Source: Verrucomicrobiota bacterium (GTDB lineage: Bacteria; Verrucomicrobiota; Verrucomicrobiia; Chthoniobacterales; Terrimicrobiaceae). From it: a stretch of DNA of 32,216 nt. The DNA lies in the NCBI GenBank assembly GCA_009886045.1, contig VFJO01000286.1, positions 1 to 32,216 on the forward strand. The letters are read 5' to 3'. A model generated the notes under the pieces. That model made no database searches. It saw only the letters and a list, made by a program, of their open reading frames with translations, and was not told the origin of the DNA. Made by a program: the position numbers and the translations under genes. Within the stretch, counting starts at the first letter, position 1, and the number at the start of each line of letters is the position of its first letter. This document shows positions 1 to 8,308 of this stretch, piece by piece.

Positions 1-525
1 CCACCTCAGCACTTACAAAAACACACACAAATTTAACAATCGCCGGGTGTCATGAATCGTGACGCAACGACTTTCTCTTCCCGGTGTCATTTTTCATTGG
101 CGCAATACGGATAGATCATATGTTTAGAGGCAGGGAGAGAAGGAAGACCAAGCGCCATCCGCTGAGATAACGTGCGAAATGACAACGCGGCCCTCCAACG
201 AAAGGGCAATTTGGAACAAGAAAACGTAGAAGGGAGTCTCCTCGACGCGCGCCGAGAGCTTGATCCATCTCGCGTCGGCATGGTGATTTAAGGTGAAATT
301 CCAACACCTCGTTTCCCATGCTAGGCCAGCACTATTTCCCATCAATACCCACACCTCGTAGAAGAGTCGGGTCACAGACTGGGCGAACCATTTTTTTCGA
401 CGATCGTTCATTTTTTTGGTTGGAGAAGTGCACTCCACTTTTATCCAGCGTCCTTCAAAAAAATGTGTTGGAAGGCACGGTGCCTTCGGCAGGCTGAGTA
501 GCCTCGGAGGATACAGCTTGGGGGA
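1..525. other. Intergenic region, no supported gene
   Basis: This stretch lies downstream of the oxidoreductase gene and reaches the window edge. The longest open frame (minus strand, about 411 down to 124) gives an odd Trp/Cys/Phe-rich peptide with no recognisable domain and only a GTG or an ATG without a ribosome binding site, so I do not call it a gene. Short direct repeats are visible (GGTGTCAT near 46-53 and 84-91; CATTTTTTT near 389 and 409). A hairpin near 471-487 probably belongs to the end of the neighbouring minus-strand gene. Confidence 0.5.
456..487 (-). terminator. Possible terminator after the oxidoreductase gene
   Basis: A perfect 8-bp inverted repeat (GAAGGCAC / GTGCCTTC, 471-487) lies about 40 nt past the stop codon at 526. 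Read on the minus strand it is followed, after roughly 8 nt, by a run of seven T (456-463). The stem is short with a tight loop and the T run is displaced, so this would be a weak intrinsic terminator. Confidence 0.4.
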
Positions 526-1929
526 TTAATCTGGGGTTATCTGATCTGCGATCTCCTCGGCCGGGTAGGTCCAGATCTCGGAAAGTGTCGGGTGGTAGTG
601 GGGAATGGCTGCAAACTCGCTCACAGTGGATCGGTAGCGCATCGCGACGGTGACCTCGTGGATAAGCTCCGAGGCCTCAGGACCAACGACCACACCGCCG
701 AGGATTTCTCCAGTGGCGAGTGATGCCGTGAGCTTCACGGATCCCCTAGTTTCTCCCATGAGAAGAGATTTTCCATGGTCGGCAAATGGATAAGTTGCCG
801 TGAGGAATGGAGTCCCAGCGGCAGTCAACTCTGCTTCAGTCGCTCCAACGCTGGCGAATTGAGGATCCGAGAAAACGGCAAAAAGTTTCAATCGGTAGTC
901 CATGCACCGCAACTCCCCTTGGCGTTGACCAAGCTGTAATGCAGCGTTGGCTGCAGCGATCTCCCCTTGCTGGATTGCGACGTGCACGACCTCGAGGCCA
1001 CCGCATACGTCTCCCGCTGCAAAAATGTGAGGGATGCATGTCGCCTGCGTGGGGCTCACTTTGATTCGCCCGCCGATTTTTTCCAGCCCAAGCACCTCGA
1101 GGCCATTGAGTGCAGGGGTGCGTCCGAGGGCATTTAGAACATGCGATGCGTGAAGCGTGCTGGTTTGGCCATTCTTTTCAAAAACGACGCTCATGGTACT
1201 GCTCGCTCGTTCCACCTGTACCAATTTCGTGCCAGTGTGTATGGCGATGCCGTCGGCCCTCAACCCCTCTTCCAAAACAGACGCCATATCAGTATCGCTG
1301 CCACGCAGAATGTGCGGTCCACGCTGAATGATTGTGACCTCGGCACCAAATGCACGGCAGTAGGAGGCCATCTCCAAGGCAACCGGACCAGCTCCTAAAA
1401 CAATGATCGAGCTGGGAATTTCCTCAAGATCGAGGAGGACATCACTCGTCAGGCATCGGGCTTCTGCCAGTCCTGGAACGGGAGGAGTAGAAATTTCGGA
1501 CCCGGTGGCAATGAGAAAAGATTTTCCCTGCATGGTGGTTGTGGACCCGTCCACCATTGACACACGGACCATGCGCTCATCCAAAAACTCCGCAGAGCCA
1601 CGACAAAAAACAAATTTACCCGACTCGAGTTGGCTTTTTCTGTAGTCAGCAAATTCCTCTATGAGGCGCTTTTTTCGTTGAATGATGGCAGATGCATCGA
1701 AGCGGGGGTTGTCACACGCAAGGCCAAATTCCGCTGCGTGGCTTAGAATGCGGAATCGGCGCGCGGACTCGAGCAGCGTTTTACTCGGCATGCACCCGCG
1801 CAGGATGCAGAGGCCGCCAACCTCGCGACCGCCCTCGATTACCGCAACTCGAAGGCCGAAACCCACGGCTGTCCTTGCAGCAGCGTAACCTGCGCTACCC
1901 CCACCAATGACGATGAAGTCGTAATCCAT
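526..1929 (-). CDS. FAD-dependent pyridine nucleotide-disulfide oxidoreductase (dihydrolipoyl dehydrogenase / mercuric reductase-like)
   Basis: This is a class I flavin disulfide reductase of about 467 residues. The N-terminal FAD-binding motif VIGGGSAG is at residues 7-14. The redox-active disulfide motif is GGLCILRGCMPSK, with Cys41 and Cys46. A second Rossmann motif for NAD(P)H (VLGAGPVALEMA) is mid-protein, the FAD 'AAGDV' motif follows, and the C-terminal dimerisation domain carries the catalytic His-Glu pair in HPTLSE. I chose the ATG at 1929 because the protein then begins right at the FAD fold; an in-frame TTG at 1953 is possible. It follows dcd by 42 nt and may be co-transcribed. No E1, E2 or lipoyl-domain gene is nearby and the disulfide motif is not the usual GGTCLNVGCIPSK, so a role in the pyruvate dehydrogenase complex is unlikely. 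The substrate is unknown. Confidence 0.88.
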   Translation of the reverse strand: MDYDFIVIGGGSAGYAAARTAVGFGLRVAVIEGGREVGGLCILRGCMPSKTLLESARRFRILSHAAEFGLACDNPRFDASAIIQRKKRLIEEFADYRKSQLESGKFVFCRGSAEFLDERMVRVSMVDGSTTTMQGKSFLIATGSEISTPPVPGLAEARCLTSDVLLDLEEIPSSIIVLGAGPVALEMASYCRAFGAEVTIIQRGPHILRGSDTDMASVLEEGLRADGIAIHTGTKLVQVERASSTMSVVFEKNGQTSTLHASHVLNALGRTPALNGLEVLGLEKIGGRIKVSPTQATCIPHIFAAGDVCGGLEVVHVAIQQGEIAAANAALQLGQRQGELRCMDYRLKLFAVFSDPQFASVGATEAELTAAGTPFLTATYPFADHGKSLLMGETRGSVKLTASLATGEILGGVVVGPEASELIHEVTVAMRYRSTVSEFAAIPHYHPTLSEIWTYPAEEIADQITPD

Positions 1930-1971
1930 TTTTAAGACATTCCCCCTACCCAACTACGTCGCGGGAGGTTG

Positions 1972-2541
1972 CTACATCCTCGGGATCGTGATTCCACGCT
2001 GGCCCATGTATTTTCCAGCACGGTCGGCGTAGCTTGTTTCGCAAGTCTGTTCAGCTTGAAAAAATACGACTTGAGCTAGGCCCTCGTTTGCATAGATGCG
2101 GGCAGGCAGGGGTGTGGTATTTGAGATTTCGAGTGTGACATGGCCCTCCCATTCGGGTTCGAAGGGCGTCACATTCACAATGATCCCGCACCGCGCGTAG
2201 GTTGATTTGCCAACGCAAATCGTGAGGACTTCCCGAGGAATACGGAAGTATTCCACGCTGCGAGCGAGGGCAAAGGAGTTTGGAGGCACAACACAGACAT
2301 CGGTTTCCATATCCACAAACGAACGATCATCGAAGGCCTTCGGGTCCACCACACTGCTAAAAACATTTGTAAAAACCTTAAACTCGTTTGAGACACGCAA
2401 GTCGTAACCATAGCTCGAGAGGCCGTAGCTGATGACGCGCCCACCCGAATCGTTTAATTTGATCTGACCATTCACAAATGGCTCGATCATGCCTCGTTCC
2501 ACCGCCATGCGGCGAATCCATTGGTCGGAACAAACTGACAT
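1972..2541 (-). CDS. dcd: dCTP deaminase
   Basis: The 189-residue protein matches the dCTP deaminase family along its whole length and is of normal size. It converts dCTP to dUTP and ammonia, supplying the precursor of dUMP for thymidylate synthesis. The diagnostic core is [10 protein letters not shown] (111-120), followed by [20 protein letters not shown], in which Glu138 corresponds to the catalytic glutamate. The C-terminal [10 protein letters not shown] stretch is the nucleotide-covering tail. Its ATG overlaps the ybaB stop codon by one base (TAATG), so translation is probably coupled. Whether it also hydrolyses dUTP, as bifunctional archaeal relatives do, cannot be told from sequence, but the motif resembles the monofunctional bacterial type. 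Confidence 0.95.
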   Translation of the reverse strand: MSVCSDQWIRRMAVERGMIEPFVNGQIKLNDSGGRVISYGLSSYGYDLRVSNEFKVFTNVFSSVVDPKAFDDRSFVDMETDVCVVPPNSFALARSVEYFRIPREVLTICVGKSTYARCGIIVNVTPFEPEWEGHVTLEISNTTPLPARIYANEGLAQVVFFQAEQTCETSYADRAGKYMGQRGITIPRM

Positions 2542-2852
2542 TACATTGAGAGGCCGGGAATTTTCATTCCGCCTGTGAGTTTGCCCATCTCGTCGCCAGC
2601 GAGTTTTTTAGCGTCCTCGATGGCCTGCCTCACAGCGGTGAGAACCAAGTCTTCAAGCATCTCGACATCGGTTGGATCCACAACCTGTGGGTCAATCTTG
2701 ATAGACGTCACCTCGCCCGCGCCTGTGGCTGTAACCTTCACCTTACCGCCGCCGGTGGTGACTTCCACTTTTTGACTGGCCAGTAGGGTTTGCGCCTCGG
2801 CCATGCGTTCCTGCATGCGTTGCGCTTCTTTCAGCATTTTAGCAATATTCAT
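2541..2852 (-). CDS. ybaB: YbaB/EbfC family nucleoid-associated protein
   Basis: This small protein (103 residues) has the YbaB signature: an N-terminal helix beginning [17 protein letters not shown], then [20 protein letters not shown], and the C-terminal helical arm [27 protein letters not shown]. Family members form homodimers shaped like tweezers that bind DNA. The ATG overlaps the dnaX stop (ATGA). The dnaX-ybaB pairing is a classic bacterial arrangement, often followed by recR; here the third gene is dcd instead. Confidence 0.95.
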   Translation of the reverse strand: MNIAKMLKEAQRMQERMAEAQTLLASQKVEVTTGGGKVKVTATGAGEVTSIKIDPQVVDPTDVEMLEDLVLTAVRQAIEDAKKLAGDEMGKLTGGMKIPGLSM

Positions 2853-4636
2853 GATTTCTGAGTTTGTAGGGTCCCCTTAAAAATTTCGAGGGCTTTTTCG
2901 ATGAGTGGATCATTGAGAAATTCCGCCATCGGATCCGCGGGAGGCTGCACGGTAACCGGATCGGGGATTTTTGGAGGCTCGGGCTCCGGTTCGGGCTCCG
3001 GTTCGGGCTGGGGAGCTGAAGCCTGCAGACTCTCATCGAACTCGAAGAAAATTTTAACTGGTTGACCCAAATCTTGGAGCAGGCGGACTTCGATATCCTT
3101 GATCCCCTTCTCCATGAACATCGAGCTGCCGGCTTCTCGGAGGGCGGCAGGAAACCGGATGGTCATGCGGCCATTTTCGAGGCATCCAAAAACGCCTTCT
3201 CGGAACCAGCCAAAACGGATCACAGAATTTTTCGAAAACTCGGCCGCGATCCGTTCCCAGCAGAGACCGGCATCCATCGGTGCAGCGGTAGGCGCAGGCG
3301 ACGGAGTCTTGGGTAGCACGGGCGGTGGAGTGCGAACCACAGGCGGCTGAGTGGGCAGCGATTCGAAAAGCTCAATTTTCAGATTGGGGGTGGCTTCCAC
3401 CGGCGCTTTTTCCACCGGCGCTTTTTCCACCGGCGCGCTTTGCAACGGCGTGCTTGGGGCGGAGGACAGTGGGAGGGTTGGCTGTGATGGTTCCTTTATC
3501 GGCATTGACGGAGCTTTGATCGATCGCTCCGGACGTTGGGCCGGAGGTTCTCCGTTGTAGAGTCCCGAGAGCGTTTCGATCACATCCGTGAGGCTTGTCT
3601 CATCGAGGAGGTGGAGCGCTTTGATCACGGCGACATCAAGCTGGAGTTTCTTGTCGGCCACCCATTTCATGGAGGATTCCGCCGCGCTGAAGTGCTCCAC
3701 CAAATCCAGTAATTTTCCTTGGGAGATGAGGCACTCACCTCCTGTGGCTTGGCTAACCAGAAGGTCACGCAAGTGCGACACAACTTCTCCTGTGAGGCGG
3801 GAGAGGTCCTTACCAAGCTCTGATTGCTCGGCAACCGTATCGAGGGCGGAGCCGGCGTTCCCGGAAAAAAGACTATTCACGAGCTGCACCACCACCTCGT
3901 GAGGGGTGAAACCAAAAACATCCATCACATCGCCCGAGCGAATGTGCTCCCCGCAGAATGCCACCATTTGGTCGAGCATGCTCTCGGCATCGCGCAATCC
4001 GCCCTCTGCTCCACGCGCGATGGCATCGGCGGCATCCTCGTCCAAGCGGATTTTTTCGCACTCTGCGATGAAGAGGAGGTGCTTTTTGATGAGTGGCGCG
4101 GGAATGCGACGCAGGTCAAAACGCTGGCAGCGACTTGTGATAGTAGCGGGAACTTTTTGTGCCTCGGTTGTGGCAAAGATGAACTTCACATGGAGAGGTG
4201 GTTCCTCGAGCGTTTTGAGAAGGGCATTGAAAGCGCCTGTGCTCAGCATGTGGACCTCGTCGATGAGGTAGATTTTAAATTTTCCGCGCGTCGGTGCGTA
4301 GGCCGCGCTCTCTCGCAAATCGCGGATATTTTCCACGCCATTATTGCTGGCGCCATCGATCTCAATGACGTCTAAGCTACGTCCATCGGCGATTTCCAGG
4401 CAGGCCGGGCACTTTCCACAGGGCTCTGAAGTCGGGCCATTCTCACAGTTCAACGCCTTGGCAAGGATGCGTGCAGTGGAAGTTTTGCCGATGCCTCGTG
4501 GGCCCACGAAGAGGTAAGCTTGAGCCAGTCGGCTGGAATTTACTGCGTTCTGGAGTGTGCGCGTGATGTGCTCTTGGCCCACCACTTCGGCGAATGTCTG
4601 AGGTCGATATTTGCGGGCAAAAACTCTGTAGCTCAC
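2849..4636 (-). CDS. dnaX: DNA polymerase III subunit gamma/tau
   Basis: This is the 595-residue ATPase of the replicative clamp loader. Visible motifs are Walker A GPRGIGKT (45-52), the zinc-binding cysteines 64, 73, 76 and 79, Walker B YLIDEVHM (123-130), and the sensor/arginine-finger segment ATTEAQKVPATITSRCQRF. A long Pro/Glu-rich linker (about 390-480) contains tandem PVEKA and PE repeats, and a C-terminal tau-like domain follows. The start is GTG at 4636, giving MSYRVFARKYRP; an AGGA element sits seven bases upstream. I saw no A-AAA-AAG slippery heptamer, so a separate gamma form made by frameshifting is not indicated. The gene heads a probable dnaX-ybaB-dcd operon. Confidence 0.96.
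   Translation of the reverse strand: MSYRVFARKYRPQTFAEVVGQEHITRTLQNAVNSSRLAQAYLFVGPRGIGKTSTARILAKALNCENGPTSEPCGKCPACLEIADGRSLDVIEIDGASNNGVENIRDLRESAAYAPTRGKFKIYLIDEVHMLSTGAFNALLKTLEEPPLHVKFIFATTEAQKVPATITSRCQRFDLRRIPAPLIKKHLLFIAECEKIRLDEDAADAIARGAEGGLRDAESMLDQMVAFCGEHIRSGDVMDVFGFTPHEVVVQLVNSLFSGNAGSALDTVAEQSELGKDLSRLTGEVVSHLRDLLVSQATGGECLISQGKLLDLVEHFSAAESSMKWVADKKLQLDVAVIKALHLLDETSLTDVIETLSGLYNGEPPAQRPERSIKAPSMPIKEPSQPTLPLSSAPSTPLQSAPVEKAPVEKAPVEATPNLKIELFESLPTQPPVVRTPPPVLPKTPSPAPTAAPMDAGLCWERIAAEFSKNSVIRFGWFREGVFGCLENGRMTIRFPAALREAGSSMFMEKGIKDIEVRLLQDLGQPVKIFFEFDESLQASAPQPEPEPEPEPEPPKIPDPVTVQPPADPMAEFLNDPLIEKALEIFKGTLQTQKS
2976..3012. repeat. Tandem 12-bp repeat in dnaX encoding Pro-Glu dipeptides
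   Basis: About three copies of a 12-bp unit (GGCTCCGGTTCG and variants) lie inside dnaX and encode a run of six to seven Pro-Glu pairs in the tau linker. This is in-frame microsatellite-like expansion of a flexible linker. Confidence 0.8.
3398..3449. repeat. Tandem 15-bp repeat in dnaX linker
   Basis: Three copies of a 15-bp unit (CCACCGGCGCTTTTT), the last diverged, encode consecutive PVEKA pentapeptides in the proline-rich linker of DnaX. The copy number keeps the frame, so length variation between strains would be tolerated. Confidence 0.85.
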
Positions 4637-4755
4637 GAGGGCATCCTAAAGCTCCCCCGATGGCTCATCCAGCAAGATTTAAGTAAAGATGATGAGATGA
4701 TATCGCTTTCCGCATTGAAGCTGCTGCGCTCTGGTGTCAGTGTTTAGAATATCCT

Positions 4756-5400
4756 ATGAGCCCCCTCCGCTGCGAGAACATCAGTTGCCGCCGAGCCGCT
4801 TCAAATGAGATGAGAAATACGTTTATCAAGGATTTCTCAGCCGTTTTTGAGAGTGGCGATATCACGGGATTCTGCGGCGCGGATACTGAGGGAACGGATC
4901 TCCTCTTGAACATTCTGGGAATGATCGAACGGCCTGATAGTGGCCGACTCGAGGTGCTGAATCGGGAGGTGTTGAGAATGCCAGTGGCGGAATCGATGCG
5001 GCATAGGGACACATCGTTTGGATACCTTTTCACCCACCCACATCTGCTGCCCTCCTTTACCGTTGCGGAGAATGTCGCGATGCCGTTTTTCAGAATCTGC
5101 GGGCGAGATGAGGCCGAGGCCCGCGAGCGCACCCTCAAGGCGCTCGAATTCACCGGCGTGGCCGACCTGCATGGGGTTCCGGTTGGAGAACTTCACGAGC
5201 CAGCGAATTGGAGAGTCGCACTGGCAAGGGCGATTGTTCATTCTCCAGCCGTGCTAATCGCTGTCTCTCCACCCTCTCCGCTACTGCTGCCATTGGTGCG
5301 GCGCCTCGCGGATGAGTTTGGAACAGCCGTTCTGTGGAATGGTGAAAAAACGGATCTAGAGCCATTTGCAAACCAGCTTGTTGAAATGACCCCTCGATGA
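4756..5400 (+). CDS. Degenerate ABC transporter ATP-binding protein homologue (pseudo-ATPase)
   Basis: The 214-residue protein aligns by eye along its length to LolD/FtsE-type ABC ATPases: it keeps LLNILGMIERPDSG, HLLPSFTVAENVAMPF and RVALARAIVHSP. Every catalytic element is altered. The Walker A Lys is Thr47 and the next residue Asp48 (GADTEGTD). The Q-loop Gln is Thr93. LSGGQ is LHEPA (146-150). The Walker B Asp and catalytic Glu are Val170 and Ser171. The H-loop His is Gly196. The frame is nevertheless open and full length, so this looks like a protein kept for another role rather than a random pseudogene. No permease gene is adjacent. Its TGA overlaps the next ATG (ATGA), implying coupled translation with the squalene/phytoene synthase family gene. 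The upstream ribosome binding site is weak. Confidence 0.8.
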   Translation: MSPLRCENISCRRAASNEMRNTFIKDFSAVFESGDITGFCGADTEGTDLLLNILGMIERPDSGRLEVLNREVLRMPVAESMRHRDTSFGYLFTHPHLLPSFTVAENVAMPFFRICGRDEAEARERTLKALEFTGVADLHGVPVGELHEPANWRVALARAIVHSPAVLIAVSPPSPLLLPLVRRLADEFGTAVLWNGEKTDLEPFANQLVEMTPR

Positions 5401-6200
5401 ACACGCTGGAGCTTCTTCCCGCATCCAGCGCGAAGTCCTCGAACCTCGCCTTTGCGTTACGCTGCCTGCCAGCCGATCGCCGCAAGGACGCCATGCTTTT
5501 TTACCGCTTTTGCCGAACCATTGATGATATTGCGGATCGGTCGGGTCTCACCGACGGTGAAAGACGAGAGCAACTCAGCGCGTGGCTGGAGGCCGTGCAA
5601 AGCGGACTCCCCCCAGTTTTAGAGGACGTCGTCACTCGCCATGCGATTGACCGCACGCTTCTGGTCGAGATTATCAAAGGTTGTGCCTCCGACATCGCCG
5701 GGCAGCGCTTTCAATCTTTCGCCGACTTGGAGCAATACTGCTGGCGGGTAGCCGCAGCCGTCGGTCTGGTTTCGATCAAAATCTTCGGCTGTCGTGATCC
5801 TGCGAGCGAGACGTATGCCATGCATCTTGGCCACGCGCTTCAACTCACAAACATCCTCAGAGACATCCGAGAGGATGCCCTGCAAGGCAGGATTTATCTC
5901 CCCCTCGACGATCTCGCCCTCTTCGGCATTGACGAGAACGAAATTCTCAAGCTTGAGCCAAGCCCGGCATTCACCGCGCTTTTGAGGCACCAAGCCGGCC
6001 GGGCTCGAGCCCGCTTTGCTGCAGCCATTCCTCCGAGAGTTGACTTCAATCCTCTCCTCCCTGCTCGCATTATGGGTGCCGTGTACCAGCGAATCCTCGA
6101 TAAAATGGAGCGGGAGCGTTTTCCTGTTCTGCACAAACGAATCAAATTGAGCACCCGTGAAAAAGTTGAATGCCTCATCGGCGCTTGGCTGCGGGGATGA
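5397..6200 (+). CDS. Squalene/phytoene synthase family protein (HpnD/HpnC-like)
   Basis: This is a 267-residue head-to-head prenyl synthase. The first Asp-rich motif is DDIAD (43-47) in FCRTIDDIAD, and the second is NILRDIRED (152-160) followed by GRIYLPLDDL; both coordinate magnesium and the prenyl diphosphates. The DDIAD form resembles the hopanoid-pathway enzymes HpnC/HpnD more than carotenoid phytoene synthases, so presqualene diphosphate or squalene formation from farnesyl diphosphate is my preferred reading. The other hop genes are absent, and phytoene synthase cannot be excluded. It starts inside the stop codon of the pseudo-ABC gene and converges on the DinG helicase gene 42 nt away. 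Confidence 0.88.
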   Translation: MNTLELLPASSAKSSNLAFALRCLPADRRKDAMLFYRFCRTIDDIADRSGLTDGERREQLSAWLEAVQSGLPPVLEDVVTRHAIDRTLLVEIIKGCASDIAGQRFQSFADLEQYCWRVAAAVGLVSIKIFGCRDPASETYAMHLGHALQLTNILRDIREDALQGRIYLPLDDLALFGIDENEILKLEPSPAFTALLRHQAGRARARFAAAIPPRVDFNPLLPARIMGAVYQRILDKMERERFPVLHKRIKLSTREKVECLIGAWLRG

Positions 6201-6242
6201 AGGAGAGAATCCCACGCGTCGAATCTTTTTTTTGAGATCGAG

Positions 6243-8240
6243 TCAGTGGATTTCAACGGGGCATTTCGGCATGGCTTTTAGAAAAGCGCGTCCGTATGGC
6301 TTGGAAACGATCCGACTGTCGAGAATGACGATCGTGCCCGTGTCGGTCTTGCTTCGGATGAGACGGCCAACCCCTTGGCGGAGTTTGAGAATCGCCTCGG
6401 GCAGGGAGTAATTTTCAAAGGCCCGTCCACCTTCGGCTTCGATCGCCTCGAGGCGGGCTTCGGTGAGCGGGTGGTCGGGTGTGGCAAAGGGTAGGCGGGT
6501 GATGATTACACTCGAAAGGGCCTCGCCGGGCACATCGACGCCGGTCCAGAAACTGGAAACGCCAAAGAGGATGCTGTGCGAATTTTCCTTAAACTCGGCT
6601 ATCATTCGCTGCGGCGGCATTCCTCCCCCTTGGACGAGAAGCTGCCAGCCTTTTTTTTCAAAATGCGGCTCGACCAGTTCTGCAACCACTCGCATCGTCT
6701 GGTAACTCGTAAACAGCACAAACGCGCGGGCCTCGCTTTTTTCCGTGAAGTGAGCGATCCACTTGGCGAGAGCCGGCTCGTAGTCAGGCGCCTTGGGTTC
6801 GGGCATTTTCTCGACGAGATGCAGGCTCATTTGCTTCTCGTAGTCGAAAGGACTGCCAATCTGGAGGGCGGGAACGGCTTCTGCCCCCACACGATTTCGG
6901 AAGTACGATAAATCTGGGGCACCAGTGGAGAGTGTCGCACTGGTGAGCACAGTGCAGGCCCCTTCTCGGAAGATTAGCCTGCGGAAGGCCTCTGCGAGAT
7001 TGACCGGCGCGGTACGCAGCGTGCAGAACTCCTCGGTACGCCCGTATTGCTCCACCCAGTAAACGTGGTCGGGTTCCTCAAGTGCAAGAAAGTCGGTGAT
7101 CGCCGACCGTGCCGAGCGGAGCTTGCGGGCGGCCTCTTGGAGCTCAGAAATGTGAGTTTCATTCTCGCATTTTCCAGCCTCAAGGCCTAGGAGTTCGCCA
7201 AGGCGGGCGAGCGCTCCACAGACCGCCCCACCTTCAGCCAATCCTGCTTCTCGAACGCGAAATTCCCTCCCTTTTTTGAATGTGCAATGTTTGGAAACCT
7301 GTTGGAAAAAATCATCAGCCACTGGCAGGACATCGCTCACTGCCCGGCAGGCGGGCCCGTTTTTGAGCATCTGGAAGAGTCCTTTTTTACTACGAGGATT
7401 GTAAAGGCGCTGGATGACGCGGCGCAGACCAAGCTGCGAAACCTCCATGCCAATATGGCGTGCAGCGACTTCCTCGAGCGTATGCGCCTCGTCAAAAATC
7501 ACAAAATCGTTTGCGAAGAGAAGTCCACCGGTGCGGTTTTCGGCATCTTCCACGCCATTGAGAAGAGTGAAAAAAAGCGCATGGTTGAGGACAACCATTC
7601 TGGCATTCGCCACGCGACGGCGAAGATTTTGATAAAAGCACCCGCTGCCTGCACCGCAGGTCTTCGGGGTGCAGAGGTGCTGCTCGCTGCGAACCTCTTC
7701 CCACACAGCAGAGTCCGGCTGCTCCAGAAAATCGCTCAGCGAGCCATCCTTCGTTTCCAGGCTCCACTCGCGAATACGCTCCAGCTCGGCATGTTGCGGT
7801 GTGGTGAATAATTCCTTCGACTGCGTTAGGGCCCGAGCCAAGCGCGTCGTGCAAAGGTAATTTTGCCGCCCTTTCAAGAGCACCGCCTCAAACTCATCGG
7901 GGACGATTTTTTGCACGAGCGGGATGTCTTTGAACATGAGCTGCTCCTGAAGAGCGATCGTGTGGGTGCAGACCACCGCTTTGCGCTTAGTTCTCACTGC
8001 GTGGAGTACTGCGGGCACGAGATAGGCAAGAGATTTTCCGACACCTGTACCCGCCTCGATCACCATGTGTCCACCAGTCTCGATCGTCCGGGCCACGGCT
8101 CCAGCCATGCGTTGCTGCTCGGCACGATATTCGAAAGACGAAGCCCCTGAGAGGATGCCCGTCTCCGAAAAAATGCCCTCTACCTCGCGCTGAAACGGCG
8201 ACGGTGCGCCCGCGTCAAAGTCCTCACGGATCGAAATCAT
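6243..8240 (-). CDS. dinG: ATP-dependent DNA helicase, DinG/XPD family
   Basis: This is a 665-residue superfamily 2 iron-sulfur helicase. Walker A is AGTGVGKS (63-70), and the DEAH box (FDEAH, 249-253) follows. Between them sit four cysteines, at 130, 190, 195 and 201 (HLCTPKTCGAGSGCF), that would hold the 4Fe-4S cluster. C-terminal motifs include VLTSATLS, VSSFWTGVDVPG and LRQGVGRLIRS. The family unwinds DNA 5' to 3' and acts on R-loops, D-loops and damaged DNA. There is no N-terminal exonuclease domain like that of Firmicutes DinG, and the length is in the DinG/YoaA range. No clear Shine-Dalgarno precedes the ATG. Confidence 0.93.
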   Translation of the reverse strand: MISIREDFDAGAPSPFQREVEGIFSETGILSGASSFEYRAEQQRMAGAVARTIETGGHMVIEAGTGVGKSLAYLVPAVLHAVRTKRKAVVCTHTIALQEQLMFKDIPLVQKIVPDEFEAVLLKGRQNYLCTTRLARALTQSKELFTTPQHAELERIREWSLETKDGSLSDFLEQPDSAVWEEVRSEQHLCTPKTCGAGSGCFYQNLRRRVANARMVVLNHALFFTLLNGVEDAENRTGGLLFANDFVIFDEAHTLEEVAARHIGMEVSQLGLRRVIQRLYNPRSKKGLFQMLKNGPACRAVSDVLPVADDFFQQVSKHCTFKKGREFRVREAGLAEGGAVCGALARLGELLGLEAGKCENETHISELQEAARKLRSARSAITDFLALEEPDHVYWVEQYGRTEEFCTLRTAPVNLAEAFRRLIFREGACTVLTSATLSTGAPDLSYFRNRVGAEAVPALQIGSPFDYEKQMSLHLVEKMPEPKAPDYEPALAKWIAHFTEKSEARAFVLFTSYQTMRVVAELVEPHFEKKGWQLLVQGGGMPPQRMIAEFKENSHSILFGVSSFWTGVDVPGEALSSVIITRLPFATPDHPLTEARLEAIEAEGGRAFENYSLPEAILKLRQGVGRLIRSKTDTGTIVILDSRIVSKPYGRAFLKAMPKCPVEIH

Positions 8241-8308
8241 GTCGGGATGTGAAAGAAACTGCTAGCCGCAAACAAGACGTGATTTGAAATCCGCCAGTCG
8301 TCGGGAAG

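Noticed and set aside
124-438. Minus-strand open frame of about 95-104 codons in the left intergenic region
   Set aside because: Composition is atypical, there is no ribosome binding site, no domain, and the longest form needs a GTG start.
2849-4636. Programmed frameshift site producing a gamma form of DnaX
   Set aside because: No A-AAA-AAG-type slippery heptamer with downstream stem-loop was seen in the coding strand.
4756-5400. Functional LolD/FtsE-type ABC ATPase
   Set aside because: All nucleotide-binding and hydrolysis motifs are substituted and no permease gene is adjacent.
5619-6215. Minus-strand open frame of 198 codons opposite the squalene/phytoene synthase gene
   Set aside because: Antisense shadow of a conserved enzyme, with no start signal or recognisable motif.
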